A DNA stretch of 64,000 nucleotides from Bilophila wadsworthia ATCC 49260 (GTDB lineage Bacteria; Desulfobacterota; Desulfovibrionia; Desulfovibrionales; Desulfovibrionaceae). Where the stretch lies: positions 1-64,000 of the forward strand of contig NZ_JNJP01000007.1 in assembly GCF_000701705.1 (NCBI RefSeq), written 5' to 3'. The notes under the pieces are model-generated. The model made no database searches, was not told the DNA's origin, and saw nothing but the letters and a program-made list of their open reading frames with translations. Made by a program: the position numbers and the translations under genes. This document shows, one piece after another, positions 25,159 to 34,473 of the stretch (the stretch's first letter is position 1; each line of letters opens with the position of its first letter).

Positions 25159-27885
25159 TTACTTCTTCAGAGCGGCCAGCACCTTCTCAGGCCGTGCGGG
25201 CAGATGCCTCACGCGGGCGCCGCAAGCCTGATAGATGGCGTTGATGATGGCGGCATGTGGAGCGGTGAGCGGAAGCTCGCCCACGCCGGATGCGCCGAAC
25301 GGGCCGTCCTTGCGGGAGTTTTCGAGGTAGATCAGCTCAATGTCGTCCGGGACGTCCTTGATGTAGGGCAGACCGGCGCCAATGAGCGTGGAGTGCTTCT
25401 TGATATCCTCATAGTCCTCGGTCAGGGCGAGGCCGATGCCCTGCGCCAGACCGCCGTACAGCTGGCCGTCCGTCACGAGGCGGTTGTTCACCTTGCCGAT
25501 GTCGGCGATCATGGTCAGCTTTTCCACCGCGGTCTTGCCGGTCGTGATGTCCACGGCCACTTCGGCCATGAACAGGCCGTACATGTAGCAGCAGAAGGGT
25601 TCGCCCTGCCCGTTTTCGTCCGGGGACGTGCACGGGGTGGTCCACTTGCCGTACTGGCGGACCTCGCGGCCTTCGGCCTTCATTTCGTCATAGGTATAGA
25701 AACCGCCGCCGGGCTTTTTCATGGCCTCGATCAGGGTTTCACAGGCCACGCGGATGGCGTTGCCCACCACGAGCTGCGAACGGGAACCGCCGGCCGGGCC
25801 GCCCACGGGGGCCTTGGAGGTGTCGTTCATGACAAGGCGGATCTTGTCGGCGGCAATATTCAGGGGACGCAGGGCCTCGTGGGCCGTGCCGAGCGCGCCG
25901 GCGTCGGCGCCCTGACCGTGATCTCCCCAGCACACGCCGATGGTGACCGTGCCGTCTTCATTGTACTGCGCCCAGCTTTCCGCCGAGTCCGGACCGTCCA
26001 GACCGCAACCGTAGATGCCGATGGCCACGCCCACGCCGCGCTTCACGGTGTCGGTGGAGTTCGCCGCGGCCTTTTCCTTCGCCGCCTTGAACTTGGGACG
26101 CATGATGTCGATCATGTCCGGCAGGCTGAACACTTCGGGGGCCTGACCGGAAGGATTGGTGTCGCCGGGCTTGTAGCAGTTGACCGCGCGCAGTTCCAGC
26201 GGGTCCATGCCGAGCTTTTCGGCCAGTTCGTCAATGAGCACTTCGGAGGCGAATTCGCTTTCCGGAGCGCCGTAGCCACGGAACGCCGCACCCCAACCGT
26301 GGTTCGTGCAGACCGTTTTGCCGAGGCCGCGGATGTTTTCGATGCCGTAGCCAGCGCCGATGTACTGGGCACCGCGCAGGGTCAGCAGGTCGCCGAATTC
26401 CGAATACGGGCCGTGGTCGACGATCCAGTCGGCTTCCATGGCCTTGATCTTGCCGGTGGCCTTGTCGGCGGCGTAGCGGACGGTCGTGAAGAACGGCGAA
26501 CGCTTGCCGGTGTATTGCTGCTGCTGTTCGTAGTTGTAGCGCAGGTGGCAGGGACGGCCGGTGGCGAGCACGGCCACGCCGATGAGCGCTTCCATGGTCG
26601 GGCTGAACTTGTAGCCGAAGGTACCGCCCGCGTTGCACTGCACCATGACCATGTCGTTGCCGAAATCAAGCCCCAGACCGGGTGCGATCATCAGGCCGTG
26701 CAAGTGCAGGCCGATGGATTTCGAATGGATGACCAGCTTGCCTTCTTCGTTCATGTAGCCGTACCCCACGTCCGGCTCGATGGGCAGGTGGGGCTGGCGC
26801 TGCGTGTAGTAGCTGCCTTCCGCCACCACGTTATTGGCGTCGGCGAAGAAGGGAGCGGTTTCCTGCCCCTTCACTTCCTTCTGCTCGAAGTAGGTGTTCG
26901 GGGTGCCGGGGTGGATTTCGATGGCGTCGGGAGCCATCGCGTCCGGGGCGTTCAGGTATTCGGGCAGCAGCTCGAGATCGAATTTGACCTTGTCGGCGGC
27001 GGCGCGGGCGTGCGCTTCGGAGTCGGCACACACGATGGCGAGGGCGTCGCCGTACTGGAAGATTTTGGTATCGTTCAGGATGGGACGATCCCAGCCGTCA
27101 CCCTTGTTGGTCGGGAAGGTGATGAGGCCGGTAATGCGGTTCTTGCCCTTGACGTCCTTGTGGGTCAGCACGCGGTACACGCCGGGCATGGCTTCGGCTT
27201 CGGAGGTGTCGATGCCCTTGATGTTGGCGTGGGAAACCTTGGCCTGAGCCAGCGCCAGATGCAGCGTGTCCGGAGGCATCTTGAGGGCGGTATCCGCACC
27301 GAAGTCGTGCGTGCCGGTCACCTTGGCGACGGCGTTGGGACGCGGACGGCGGGAACCCCACGTGCGGCCGTCCACGGGTTCCTTATATTCGATGTCCTTG
27401 ACGGATTTCTCGCCGCGCATGACGGCGGCGGCGTCCATGACGGCATCGACCAGTGGCTTGTAGCCCGTGCAGCGGCAGGCGTTGCGGTGGCTCTGGAACC
27501 AGTCGCGCACGTCGTTGCGGGTCGGGGCCGGGTTGTTGTCGAGCAGGCATTTGGCGGACACGATGAAGCCGGGCGTGCAGAAGCCGCACTGCGCGCCGCC
27601 GTGGAACATCCACGAAAGCTGCAGCGGGTGCATATGCTCGGGCGTGCCGATACCTTCAAGGGTGGTGACGGCGGCCCCGTCTTCAACGCGTTTCATTTTC
27701 AGCGTACAGGTACGTACCAGCTTGCCGTCCAGAATCACATTACAGGCACCGCACTGACCCGTGCCGCATCCGACCTTCACGCTGGTCAGCAGAAGCTGTC
27801 CGCGCAACACGTCGGCCAGCGAATCTTCCGGATTCACCAGCAGCGTTTTCGTCATGCCATTCACAATGAGAGTCTTGGAAATCAT
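25159..27885 (-). CDS. mop: Aldehyde oxidoreductase Mop (xanthine-oxidase family)
   Basis: 908-aa molybdenum hydroxylase that oxidises aldehydes to acids. N-terminal 2Fe-2S domain: GCGTGQCGACNVILDG. Second 2Fe-2S: GAQCGFCTPGFI and NACRCTGYKPL. Molybdopterin-binding parts include AFRGYGAPESE, GGPAGGSRSQLVVGNA and the catalytic Glu region PFGASGVGELPLTAPHAAI. There is no FAD domain, as in the D. gigas enzyme (907 aa). AAGGAG precedes ATG 27885. The leader is ~230 nt from the predicted promoter. It heads the accessory cluster. Confidence 0.95.
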   Translation of the reverse strand: MISKTLIVNGMTKTLLVNPEDSLADVLRGQLLLTSVKVGCGTGQCGACNVILDGKLVRTCTLKMKRVEDGAAVTTLEGIGTPEHMHPLQLSWMFHGGAQCGFCTPGFIVSAKCLLDNNPAPTRNDVRDWFQSHRNACRCTGYKPLVDAVMDAAAVMRGEKSVKDIEYKEPVDGRTWGSRRPRPNAVAKVTGTHDFGADTALKMPPDTLHLALAQAKVSHANIKGIDTSEAEAMPGVYRVLTHKDVKGKNRITGLITFPTNKGDGWDRPILNDTKIFQYGDALAIVCADSEAHARAAADKVKFDLELLPEYLNAPDAMAPDAIEIHPGTPNTYFEQKEVKGQETAPFFADANNVVAEGSYYTQRQPHLPIEPDVGYGYMNEEGKLVIHSKSIGLHLHGLMIAPGLGLDFGNDMVMVQCNAGGTFGYKFSPTMEALIGVAVLATGRPCHLRYNYEQQQQYTGKRSPFFTTVRYAADKATGKIKAMEADWIVDHGPYSEFGDLLTLRGAQYIGAGYGIENIRGLGKTVCTNHGWGAAFRGYGAPESEFASEVLIDELAEKLGMDPLELRAVNCYKPGDTNPSGQAPEVFSLPDMIDIMRPKFKAAKEKAAANSTDTVKRGVGVAIGIYGCGLDGPDSAESWAQYNEDGTVTIGVCWGDHGQGADAGALGTAHEALRPLNIAADKIRLVMNDTSKAPVGGPAGGSRSQLVVGNAIRVACETLIEAMKKPGGGFYTYDEMKAEGREVRQYGKWTTPCTSPDENGQGEPFCCYMYGLFMAEVAVDITTGKTAVEKLTMIADIGKVNNRLVTDGQLYGGLAQGIGLALTEDYEDIKKHSTLIGAGLPYIKDVPDDIELIYLENSRKDGPFGASGVGELPLTAPHAAIINAIYQACGARVRHLPARPEKVLAALKK

Positions 27886-28117
27886 GTGCCACTCCTTGAT
27901 TCCACGGCCAGCCCGCCAGACGGGCCCAACCGGAGGGTTTCTGGATACCCGGGCGAAAGAGACTGTTCCCTTTTCGCCGGTTCCCCTGTAGCCTGCTTGA
28001 TGAATACATTCGGAAGCCGATACTCCGCACCCTTGAGGCACGGTTCCGTACAAAAACGGCTCCCGATGACGTGCACCTATCCCGCCCTGCTTGGAAGAGC
28101 GGATATGTTTATTTGTG

Positions 28118-28144
28118 CATATAAGAAGCCCTGCATTCTGTCAA
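28118..28144 (-). promoter_or_regulatory. Candidate promoter for mop
   Basis: On the minus strand a perfect TTGACA (28144-28139) is 15 bases from TATATG (28123-28118). It predicts a 5' leader of about 230 nt that includes a GCCCG-N5-CGGGC hairpin close to the mop ribosome site. Confidence 0.5.
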
Positions 28145-28187
28145 TGCGGTCACCCGAAAAACACTGGTACTGTTTAAGGAAACAGCC

Positions 28188-28478
28188 ATGAAGAACAGCT
28201 CACGCTTTTTCAGGAACACGTCCTGCGCCCACTTTCCGTGCCATCCCAACGCGGATCCTGAGACATTCAACTGTCTTTTCTGTTATTGCCCCCTCTATTT
28301 CCTGCCGGAATGCATCGGCACGCCCCGCTGGAACGCGAACGGCATAAAGGATTGCACCCTCTGCCGCGTCCCGCATCAGCCCGACAACTATGATCGCATT
28401 ATCCAAAAGCTTTCCGCGGCGATACGCGAACGCGCGGCGGAAGGGAAGGAAAAGGGGCCTCGACAGCCCACGGAATGA
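28188..28478 (+). CDS. Cysteine-rich small-domain protein
   Basis: 96 aa with a run of cysteines and aromatic residues: CAHFPCHP, NCLFCYCPLYFLP and DCTLCRVPH. This is the 'cysteine-rich small domain' (PF04071 type), sometimes fused to cobalamin-synthesis proteins, of unknown function, probably metal-binding. It is divergent from mop with a 300-base gap. AAGGAAA precedes the ATG. Confidence 0.75.
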   Translation: MKNSSRFFRNTSCAHFPCHPNADPETFNCLFCYCPLYFLPECIGTPRWNANGIKDCTLCRVPHQPDNYDRIIQKLSAAIRERAAEGKEKGPRQPTE

Positions 28479-28484
28479 TCTTAT

Positions 28485-28513
28485 TTGAAAAGCAGCAAGG
28501 CCTGCGTTATAGT
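28485..28513 (+). promoter_or_regulatory. Sigma-70 promoter for the 74-aa gene
   Basis: TTGAAA at 28485-28490, a 17-base spacer and TATAGT at 28508-28513, about 40 bases before the downstream ATG. Confidence 0.6.
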
Positions 28514-28551
28514 CGCCTTTCTGAAACACTTTTGCGCAAGGATGATCTCTC

Positions 28552-28776
28552 ATGCCCAACAAGCTCGAACAGGCCCAAGAAGCCCTCGCCAAGGTTGAAG
28601 CCCATATGGAAACCCTGACGCCCCAGACGCAGGCCCGCCACATGGCGGAACGCGTCCGGGACAATCTGGCCGCGTGCATCGCCATGGCCCAGTGCAACCC
28701 CAAAGCCGGGGAAATACTCATGCCGAACGTGCTGACCGCCGCCCATGAGTACCTTTCCGGCCTCGGCAAGAACTGA
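28552..28776 (+). CDS. Small hypothetical helical protein
   Basis: 74 aa, not recognised. It is almost entirely helical and charged (KLEQAQEALAKVEAHME, HMAERVRDNLAACIAMAQ), with no signal peptide or membrane segment. It has its own promoter, a weak ribosome site (AAGGATG) and a strong terminator, so it is an independent monocistronic gene. The solitary transcript suggests a small cytosolic regulatory or binding protein, but nothing visible defines its role. Confidence 0.65.
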   Translation: MPNKLEQAQEALAKVEAHMETLTPQTQARHMAERVRDNLAACIAMAQCNPKAGEILMPNVLTAAHEYLSGLGKN

Positions 28777-28798
28777 TCCGGATTCCCGCATGACCCAT

Positions 28799-28847
28799 AA
28801 GCCCGGGATACGCCGATGTGGGACGTTCCGGGCTTGTCTCTTTTTTT
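28799..28847 (+). terminator. Rho-independent terminator of the 74-aa gene
   Basis: AAGCCCGG pairs with CCGGGCTT (28828-28835), followed by GTCTC and T7 at 28841-28847. Confidence 0.85.
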
Positions 28848-28916
28848 GGAGGAACGGCGGGCATCTTCCCCGCCCGCTGATCCTCCCTCACCCGCTCCGA
28901 GTTGTATGAGGTTCGC

Positions 28917-31900
28917 GTGCGTCTGCTGACAGTCCTTCTTTTCGGCGTGTTTCTCGTGGCGACGCAGGTTTTTCTCGTCCTGAAAGCCATGCAGGACAAC
29001 CTGTTCGAACGGGACGTCGATCCCGTGGATGCCGTCATGGAACGGCAGGCATCCATTTCCGACGAGCTCACCCCCCAGGAACGCCTGTGGCTCAGCAAGA
29101 ACCATACGGTCCGGGTCGGCGTCGATCCCGACTTCTACCCGCTTGAAAAATTCGACGCCGAAGGCCGCTATACCGGCATAGGCCCGGACTACCTCCGTAT
29201 CCTCCACAAGATGACGGGGCTCTCCTTCCGCATCGCGCCCCCCTCCGACTGGACCAACACGATCGACATGGCCACGTCCCACAAGGTGGACATGTACATC
29301 GCCGCCGCCGAGACGCAGCACCGCTCCCAATATATGTTGTTCACGCCCTCCTATATCGTGCTGCCCGGCATCATCGTGACCAGGCAGCCCACCAAGGGCG
29401 AGAGCGTGACCCGCGGGGCCGCCACGGACGAAACGGAACCGAGCATAGACGGGCTCAAGGACTTGGCCGGGAAACGGGTCGCAGTGGTCAACCGGTATTC
29501 ATGGCACGACTTCCTTGAGGAGCTGCACCCTGAGATAACGCCCGTGCCCGTCAAAAACACGCTGGAGGGGCTGCAGAAAGTCGCCTTCGGCGAAGTCGAC
29601 GCCATGATCGACTACCAGTTCAACATCACGGAAAAAATCAACAACAGCGGCATCCGCAACCTCCGCGCCGCCGGTTCCATCGACGCGCCTTACGGGCACG
29701 CCTTCGGCATCCGCAAGGACTGGCCCGAGCTCCACAGCATCATCAACAAGGCACTCAGCAAGATCACGCCGGAAGAGCGCAGGATCATTGCCCAGAAGTG
29801 GCTCCAGCCCTACGAGAAGAAGGCGTTTTCCAAGCAGACCATCTGGATGATGCTCTTTGCGGCGGAAGTGCTGTTCACGGTGTTTGCCTTTGTCCTTTAC
29901 TGGAACTTCTCCCTCAAGCGGCAGGTATCGCGCAGGACGGCCCAGCTCAATCAGGAGCTGGCCAAATACGACCGAGCCGAAAAGGAGCTCCGGGAAAGCC
30001 GGGCCATGCTGGAGCAGTCCAACGTGGAACTGGAGCACCGCGTCAACGAGCGCACGCGCGACCTGCAGGCCATCAACGCCGAGCTCCAGCTCGCCAAGGA
30101 AGCCGCCGACGCCGCCACCACGGCGAAAAGCCAGTTCCTCGCCAACATCAGCCACGAAATACGCACGCCCCTGCACGGCATCATGGCGTTCGCCGAGCTC
30201 GCCCTGCTCAAGGAAAAGACCCCGCCGCACCGCTACCTCCGGGCCATCCTCCAGTCTTCGCGGGCGCTTCTTGAAATCATCAACGACCTGCTCGACGTGT
30301 CGAAAATCGAAGCCGGGCACCTTGAGCTTGAGCAGGCCCCGTTCATGCTGGACGACGTGGTGCACCACGTCTGCACCGTGGCCCTGCACAACGCCCACGC
30401 GGGCGGCATCGAGCTCGTCGTAGACATGGACCCGAACATGCAGATCGCGCTGATCGGCGATGCCGGGCGCCTCCAGCAGATCATCATGAACCTCGTGACC
30501 AATGCGGTGAAATTCACCGGCCCCGGCGGGCAGATCTGCGTGACGCTCAAGCAGGGCCATGCCGAACCGCTGCCTTCCGACACCTGCCCGGAACAGCGGC
30601 GCGTGCAGATCATCTGCTTCGTGCGCGACACGGGCGTCGGGATCGCGCCCGAGTTCCTCGGCCAGCTCTTCCAGCCTTTCCGGCAGGTTGACGCCTCCAC
30701 CACGCGCCGCCACGGCGGGACCGGCCTCGGCCTGTGCATCTGCCGCCAGCTCGTCGAAATGATGCACGGCGAAATCTGGGTGGAATCCGAACCCAACGTC
30801 GGCAGCACCTTCGCGTTCTCCATCCCGCTGTGCACCCAGCCCGACTCGGGAGCGACCGCGCAGTTGCCGCCCCCGTCGGCCCAGCCCATCCACGCACTCG
30901 TCCTCAGCGCCTCGCCGCTCCAGACGGAAATCCTTTGCCGCCATTTCTCGGCCCTCGGCATTGATGCGCTTACGGCCACAAACACGGAGGAAGCCGTACG
31001 CAAGGCGCAGGAGCTGCCCAAGAAGCAGCCGGACCTCCTGTTCCTCGACCGCAAGCTCTCGGAGCCCAACACGCTGTATGCCCTGCGCGCGCTGCGCACG
31101 GCCTTCGGGCGCACCATCCCCGCCATCCTCATGGACGAGCACGCGGGCGAGCAGATCCTTTCCGTATCCAACCGGGACGCCGCCCAGCACGACGGGCAGG
31201 TCGCCATCCTGTCCCTCGTGACCCTGCGCGGGCTGCACGAATCCATCGTCTCGCTCAACGAGCCCTGCCTCGTGGCCTACTCCGGGCGGCTGCATCCCCA
31301 GCCCTCGCCGATGGAAACGCCGCTGTTCCATGACGTCCGCATCCTGGTGGCGGAAGACAACCCCACCAACCAGGAAATCATGGAAGCGCTCTTTGAGGAC
31401 ACGGGCGTCCAGCTCACCATCGTCAGCAACGGCAAACAGGCCCTCGACGCACTCAGGGTCGGCGCGCAGCGGGGCGAACGCTTCGATCTCGTCCTGATGG
31501 ACGTCCAGATGCCGGTCATGGACGGCTACGAGGCCACCCGGATCATCCGCACCATGCCCGAACTCGAAGGGCTGCCCATCGTCGCGATCACGGCCCACGC
31601 CATGCATGAGGACAAAATGCGGGCGCTTTCCGCCGGGATCGCCCGGTACCTTTCGAAGCCCCTCAGCCGCGCAGCCCTGTTCGGCACGCTGCGGGCGCTG
31701 CTCCCGAACAAAATCCTGCCGCGCAAGCCCGAACAGGCCACGCACAGATCGGAATCCGCGGCACTTTCCGCCCCCATCGTACTCAACAACACGGCCCTGC
31801 CCCCTTGCCTCGACGCCGGAGCCATCGAACGCCTCAACGTTTCGCCGGAGACGTACCAGAAAATCCTGCGGGGCTATGTGCGCAACACCTCCGAAGCCCT

Positions 31901-32447
31901 GCCCGCCCTGCGCAAGGGGCTGTACCTCGATCCCGCCATGCCCGAACAGGCGCTGTGCCGCCCGGCGTGGGAATGGCTCATCCGCGAGGCCCACAACCTG
32001 AAAGGCGCATCCGCCAACGTGGGGGCCATCGCCGTGCAGCAGGACGCCCACGCTCTGGAGCTCGCGCTCAAGCAGTTCGTCAGGCAATCGGGGAACGCCG
32101 CCGTCGAAACGGCGGCGCTGGCGCAGACCTTCTCCCCGCTGCTCGGCGCGCTGGAGGAGGCCTTCGCCACCGTGCAGACATCCGTACTGGAAGCCCTCCC
32201 TGAAACGCCGCAGCCGCAGGAAGCCCCGCCCCAGCCCGTACAGGCCGGAACGCTGGATGAAGATCAAAAAGCGCAGCTGCAACATTTTAAGGAGATGCTG
32301 GCCCTTGCCGATCCCGAGCGGATCGCGGAGGCGCTCATGCCGTTGACGGCTTTCCTTCCATCTGCTCTGATGGAAAAACTACAGCAGGCGATCGATTTCT
32401 ACGATTATGACGAAGCGCTGGCGCTGCTTCCCCCGGATACGCTGTGA
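28917..32447 (+). CDS. Hybrid sensor histidine kinase with periplasmic solute-binding domain
   Basis: ~1176 aa. A membrane segment lies at ~3-20. A periplasmic SBP_bac_3/PBPb domain at ~45-305 begins with VRVGVDPDFYPLEKFD. A second membrane segment at ~308-330 is followed by a coiled coil. The HisKA motif NISHEIRTPLHG has phospho-His ~413. The ATPase has NLVTNAVKF, DTGVGI and GGTGLGLCICRQL. Two receivers follow: the first is degenerate (LFLDRKL, no DD pair), the second intact (VAEDNPTNQEIM, LMDVQMPVMDGYEA). An Hpt domain (EAHNLKGASANVG, His ~1026) ends it. This is BvgS-like architecture. No ATG fits; GTG 28917 follows GAGG, TTG 28902 is an alternative. It is coupled to the downstream regulator. 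Confidence 0.9.
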   Translation: MRLLTVLLFGVFLVATQVFLVLKAMQDNLFERDVDPVDAVMERQASISDELTPQERLWLSKNHTVRVGVDPDFYPLEKFDAEGRYTGIGPDYLRILHKMTGLSFRIAPPSDWTNTIDMATSHKVDMYIAAAETQHRSQYMLFTPSYIVLPGIIVTRQPTKGESVTRGAATDETEPSIDGLKDLAGKRVAVVNRYSWHDFLEELHPEITPVPVKNTLEGLQKVAFGEVDAMIDYQFNITEKINNSGIRNLRAAGSIDAPYGHAFGIRKDWPELHSIINKALSKITPEERRIIAQKWLQPYEKKAFSKQTIWMMLFAAEVLFTVFAFVLYWNFSLKRQVSRRTAQLNQELAKYDRAEKELRESRAMLEQSNVELEHRVNERTRDLQAINAELQLAKEAADAATTAKSQFLANISHEIRTPLHGIMAFAELALLKEKTPPHRYLRAILQSSRALLEIINDLLDVSKIEAGHLELEQAPFMLDDVVHHVCTVALHNAHAGGIELVVDMDPNMQIALIGDAGRLQQIIMNLVTNAVKFTGPGGQICVTLKQGHAEPLPSDTCPEQRRVQIICFVRDTGVGIAPEFLGQLFQPFRQVDASTTRRHGGTGLGLCICRQLVEMMHGEIWVESEPNVGSTFAFSIPLCTQPDSGATAQLPPPSAQPIHALVLSASPLQTEILCRHFSALGIDALTATNTEEAVRKAQELPKKQPDLLFLDRKLSEPNTLYALRALRTAFGRTIPAILMDEHAGEQILSVSNRDAAQHDGQVAILSLVTLRGLHESIVSLNEPCLVAYSGRLHPQPSPMETPLFHDVRILVAEDNPTNQEIMEALFEDTGVQLTIVSNGKQALDALRVGAQRGERFDLVLMDVQMPVMDGYEATRIIRTMPELEGLPIVAITAHAMHEDKMRALSAGIARYLSKPLSRAALFGTLRALLPNKILPRKPEQATHRSESAALSAPIVLNNTALPPCLDAGAIERLNVSPETYQKILRGYVRNTSEALPALRKGLYLDPAMPEQALCRPAWEWLIREAHNLKGASANVGAIAVQQDAHALELALKQFVRQSGNAAVETAALAQTFSPLLGALEEAFATVQTSVLEALPETPQPQEAPPQPVQAGTLDEDQKAQLQHFKEMLALADPERIAEALMPLTAFLPSALMEKLQQAIDFYDYDEALALLPPDTL

Positions 32448-34312
32448 TGGAGCCTCTGCTTATGGAAACGGAATACGAAAAGCCCCTTGTCCTCGTCGTG
32501 GACGATGATCCCACCAACCTGCGGATACTCGTCAGCAAGCTGAACCGGGAATACCGGCTCGGCGTCGCCAAAAGCGGGACAAAAGCACTGGAATACATGG
32601 GCAAGCAGATCCCTGATCTGGTACTGCTCGACGTCATGATGCCGGATATGGACGGCTATGCCGTCTGCGAGCATATCAAACGGGATCCCCGGCTGTGCGA
32701 CATCCCCGTGGTCTTCATTTCCTACGTGGACGATCCCAGCCAGAAAACGCGGGGGTTCGAGGTCGGCGGCGTCGACTACATCACCAAGCCGTTCCATGAC
32801 GCCGAGGTGCTGGCACGCGTGCGTACGCACATCATGAACAAGCAAATGCGCGAGCAGCTCAAACGCCACAACGCCGAAATCGGCAAGGAGCTGGACGAGC
32901 ACCGCCGCCAGCTGCTGGCCCTGCTCGACAACCTGCCCGGCCTCGCCTACCGGGAAACCGTCATCGGAGGCATCCCCGACGCCCGCCGCGCGGTCAGCTT
33001 CGTCAGCGACGGCGTCCTTGGCCTGACGGGGTACGCACCGGACAGGTTCATGGGCGAGGAACGCCTCGGCCTCCTGGACATCGCCCACGAAGAGGACCGC
33101 GAAACCATCCGCAGCGCCATCGCAACGGCCCTCAAGGAGCACCGACGCTGGGAACTCGTCTACCGCATCATCACGGCGTGGGGCGAGGAAAAATGGGTGT
33201 GGGAGCAGTCCTCGGGCGCGTTCGACGCCTCGGGCACGCTCATCACCATTGAAGGGCTCGTCAACGACATTACGGAAAAGCAAAAGAACGAGCTCGGCAT
33301 CCGCAGGGAAAACGAAGAGCTCCGCGAGCGCCTCAAGGCCCGCTGCTTCAACAACATCGTCGGGGATTCGCCGCCCATGCGCGAGGTGTTTGAGCTCATC
33401 GCCCGCGCCGGGGCCACGGAGGACTGCGTGGTCGTGTTCGGAGAATCCGGGACGGGCAAGGAGCTGGCCGCCCGTGCCGTGCACGAATGCAGCGCCCGCT
33501 GCGACAAGCCGTTCATCGCGGTGAACTGCGGGGCCATCCCCGAAAACCTCTTTGAAAGCGAGTTCTTCGGCTACAAGAAAGGCGCGTTCACGGGCGCGCT
33601 GGCCGACCGCAAGGGCTGCCTCGACCGGGCCGACGGCGGAACCCTTTTCCTCGACGAACTCGGGGAATTGAGCCTTTCCGCCCAGACCAAGCTCCTCCGC
33701 GCCATCGAGGGGCAGGGCTTCACCCCGGTCGGCGGCTCCGACCTGCACAAGCCCAACTTCCGCATCATCGCCGCCACCAACCGCAATCTGGCCGAACGGG
33801 TCGCCTCGGGGCAGATGCGCGAGGACTTCTTCTACCGCATCCACGTCATCCCGATCCACCTGCCCCCCCTGCGCCAGCGCAAGGAGGACATCCCCCTGCT
33901 CATCGAGTACTTCCTCAACGCCTATCCCCGCGTCGGGGATCTCCCCGCCCTCAACGGCGAGGTCATGCAGGCGTTCATGCAGTACGACTGGCCGGGCAAC
34001 ATCCGCGAGCTGCACAATACGCTGTACCGTTATCTGACGCTCGGCAAGGTCCAGCTCGGCACATTGCAGGTCGGCTCGGGGCAGCTTCCCGCAGGGGGAC
34101 AGACAGGCACCGGCGAGGCCGAACACCGCCAGGCCCTGCCGCAGGAACCGCTGGCCTCGGCGCTGGACCGCTTCGAGCGGGAATACCTGCTCGAAACGCT
34201 CCGCCGCAACGACTGGAAGCGGGCGGAAACGGCGGATATCCTCGGCATCGACCGCCGCACCCTGTTCCGCAAGATCAAGCAGTTCGATCTGGAGGACGAA
34301 GAGGGCAAATAG
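32447..34312 (+). CDS. Sigma-54-dependent response regulator (REC-PAS-AAA-Fis)
   Basis: ~621 aa. The receiver (~15-130) has DDDPTNLRIL and phospho-acceptor Asp in VLLDVMMPDMDG. A PAS-like domain (~150-285) follows. The AAA+ domain has Walker A GESGTGKE, the sigma-54-contacting GAFTGA loop, Walker B GGTLFLDELGEL and RxDLFYR-like REDFFYRIHV. The C-terminal Fis helix-turn-helix is WKRAETADILGIDRRTLFRKI. It activates RNA polymerase-sigma54 at unknown targets. The kinase stop overlaps its start (TGATGG); ATG 32462, 9 bases after GGAG, is an alternative. The Hpt of the upstream kinase is the probable phosphate donor. It ends in TAG. Confidence 0.92.
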   Translation: MEPLLMETEYEKPLVLVVDDDPTNLRILVSKLNREYRLGVAKSGTKALEYMGKQIPDLVLLDVMMPDMDGYAVCEHIKRDPRLCDIPVVFISYVDDPSQKTRGFEVGGVDYITKPFHDAEVLARVRTHIMNKQMREQLKRHNAEIGKELDEHRRQLLALLDNLPGLAYRETVIGGIPDARRAVSFVSDGVLGLTGYAPDRFMGEERLGLLDIAHEEDRETIRSAIATALKEHRRWELVYRIITAWGEEKWVWEQSSGAFDASGTLITIEGLVNDITEKQKNELGIRRENEELRERLKARCFNNIVGDSPPMREVFELIARAGATEDCVVVFGESGTGKELAARAVHECSARCDKPFIAVNCGAIPENLFESEFFGYKKGAFTGALADRKGCLDRADGGTLFLDELGELSLSAQTKLLRAIEGQGFTPVGGSDLHKPNFRIIAATNRNLAERVASGQMREDFFYRIHVIPIHLPPLRQRKEDIPLLIEYFLNAYPRVGDLPALNGEVMQAFMQYDWPGNIRELHNTLYRYLTLGKVQLGTLQVGSGQLPAGGQTGTGEAEHRQALPQEPLASALDRFEREYLLETLRRNDWKRAETADILGIDRRTLFRKIKQFDLEDEEGK

Positions 34313-34350
34313 CCCGGTTCAGGAAACGCCGCGCCCTGGGATTCCATCAA

Positions 34351-34453
34351 CGCGAAAGCTTTTGGGAAAGGGGACGGACCCGATCCGTCCGGCGGGTTTG
34401 GGGAACAAAAGGAAAAGCTTTTCCCCGGAAAAGCCCCTCCCCTAAAGCTTCCG
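34351..34453. terminator. Long G/C-rich palindrome between the response regulator and the CYTH gene
   Basis: Outer arms GAAAGCTTTTGGGAAAGGGG and CCCCTCCCCTAAAGCTTCC pair imperfectly. An inner GGACGGA/TCCGTCC stem lies at about 34373-34390. It separates convergent genes and resembles the elements at 37088 and 44034. Confidence 0.55.
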
Positions 34454-34473
34454 CATGGTGCCGGGGCATCCGC

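Noticed and set aside
24829..28191. 1120-codon open frame on the plus strand
   Set aside because: Antisense to mop and the flavoprotein, both with clear motifs; the frame is a codon-bias shadow.
29499..32285. 928-codon open frame opposite the hybrid kinase
   Set aside because: Shadow of a gene with complete kinase, receiver and Hpt motifs.
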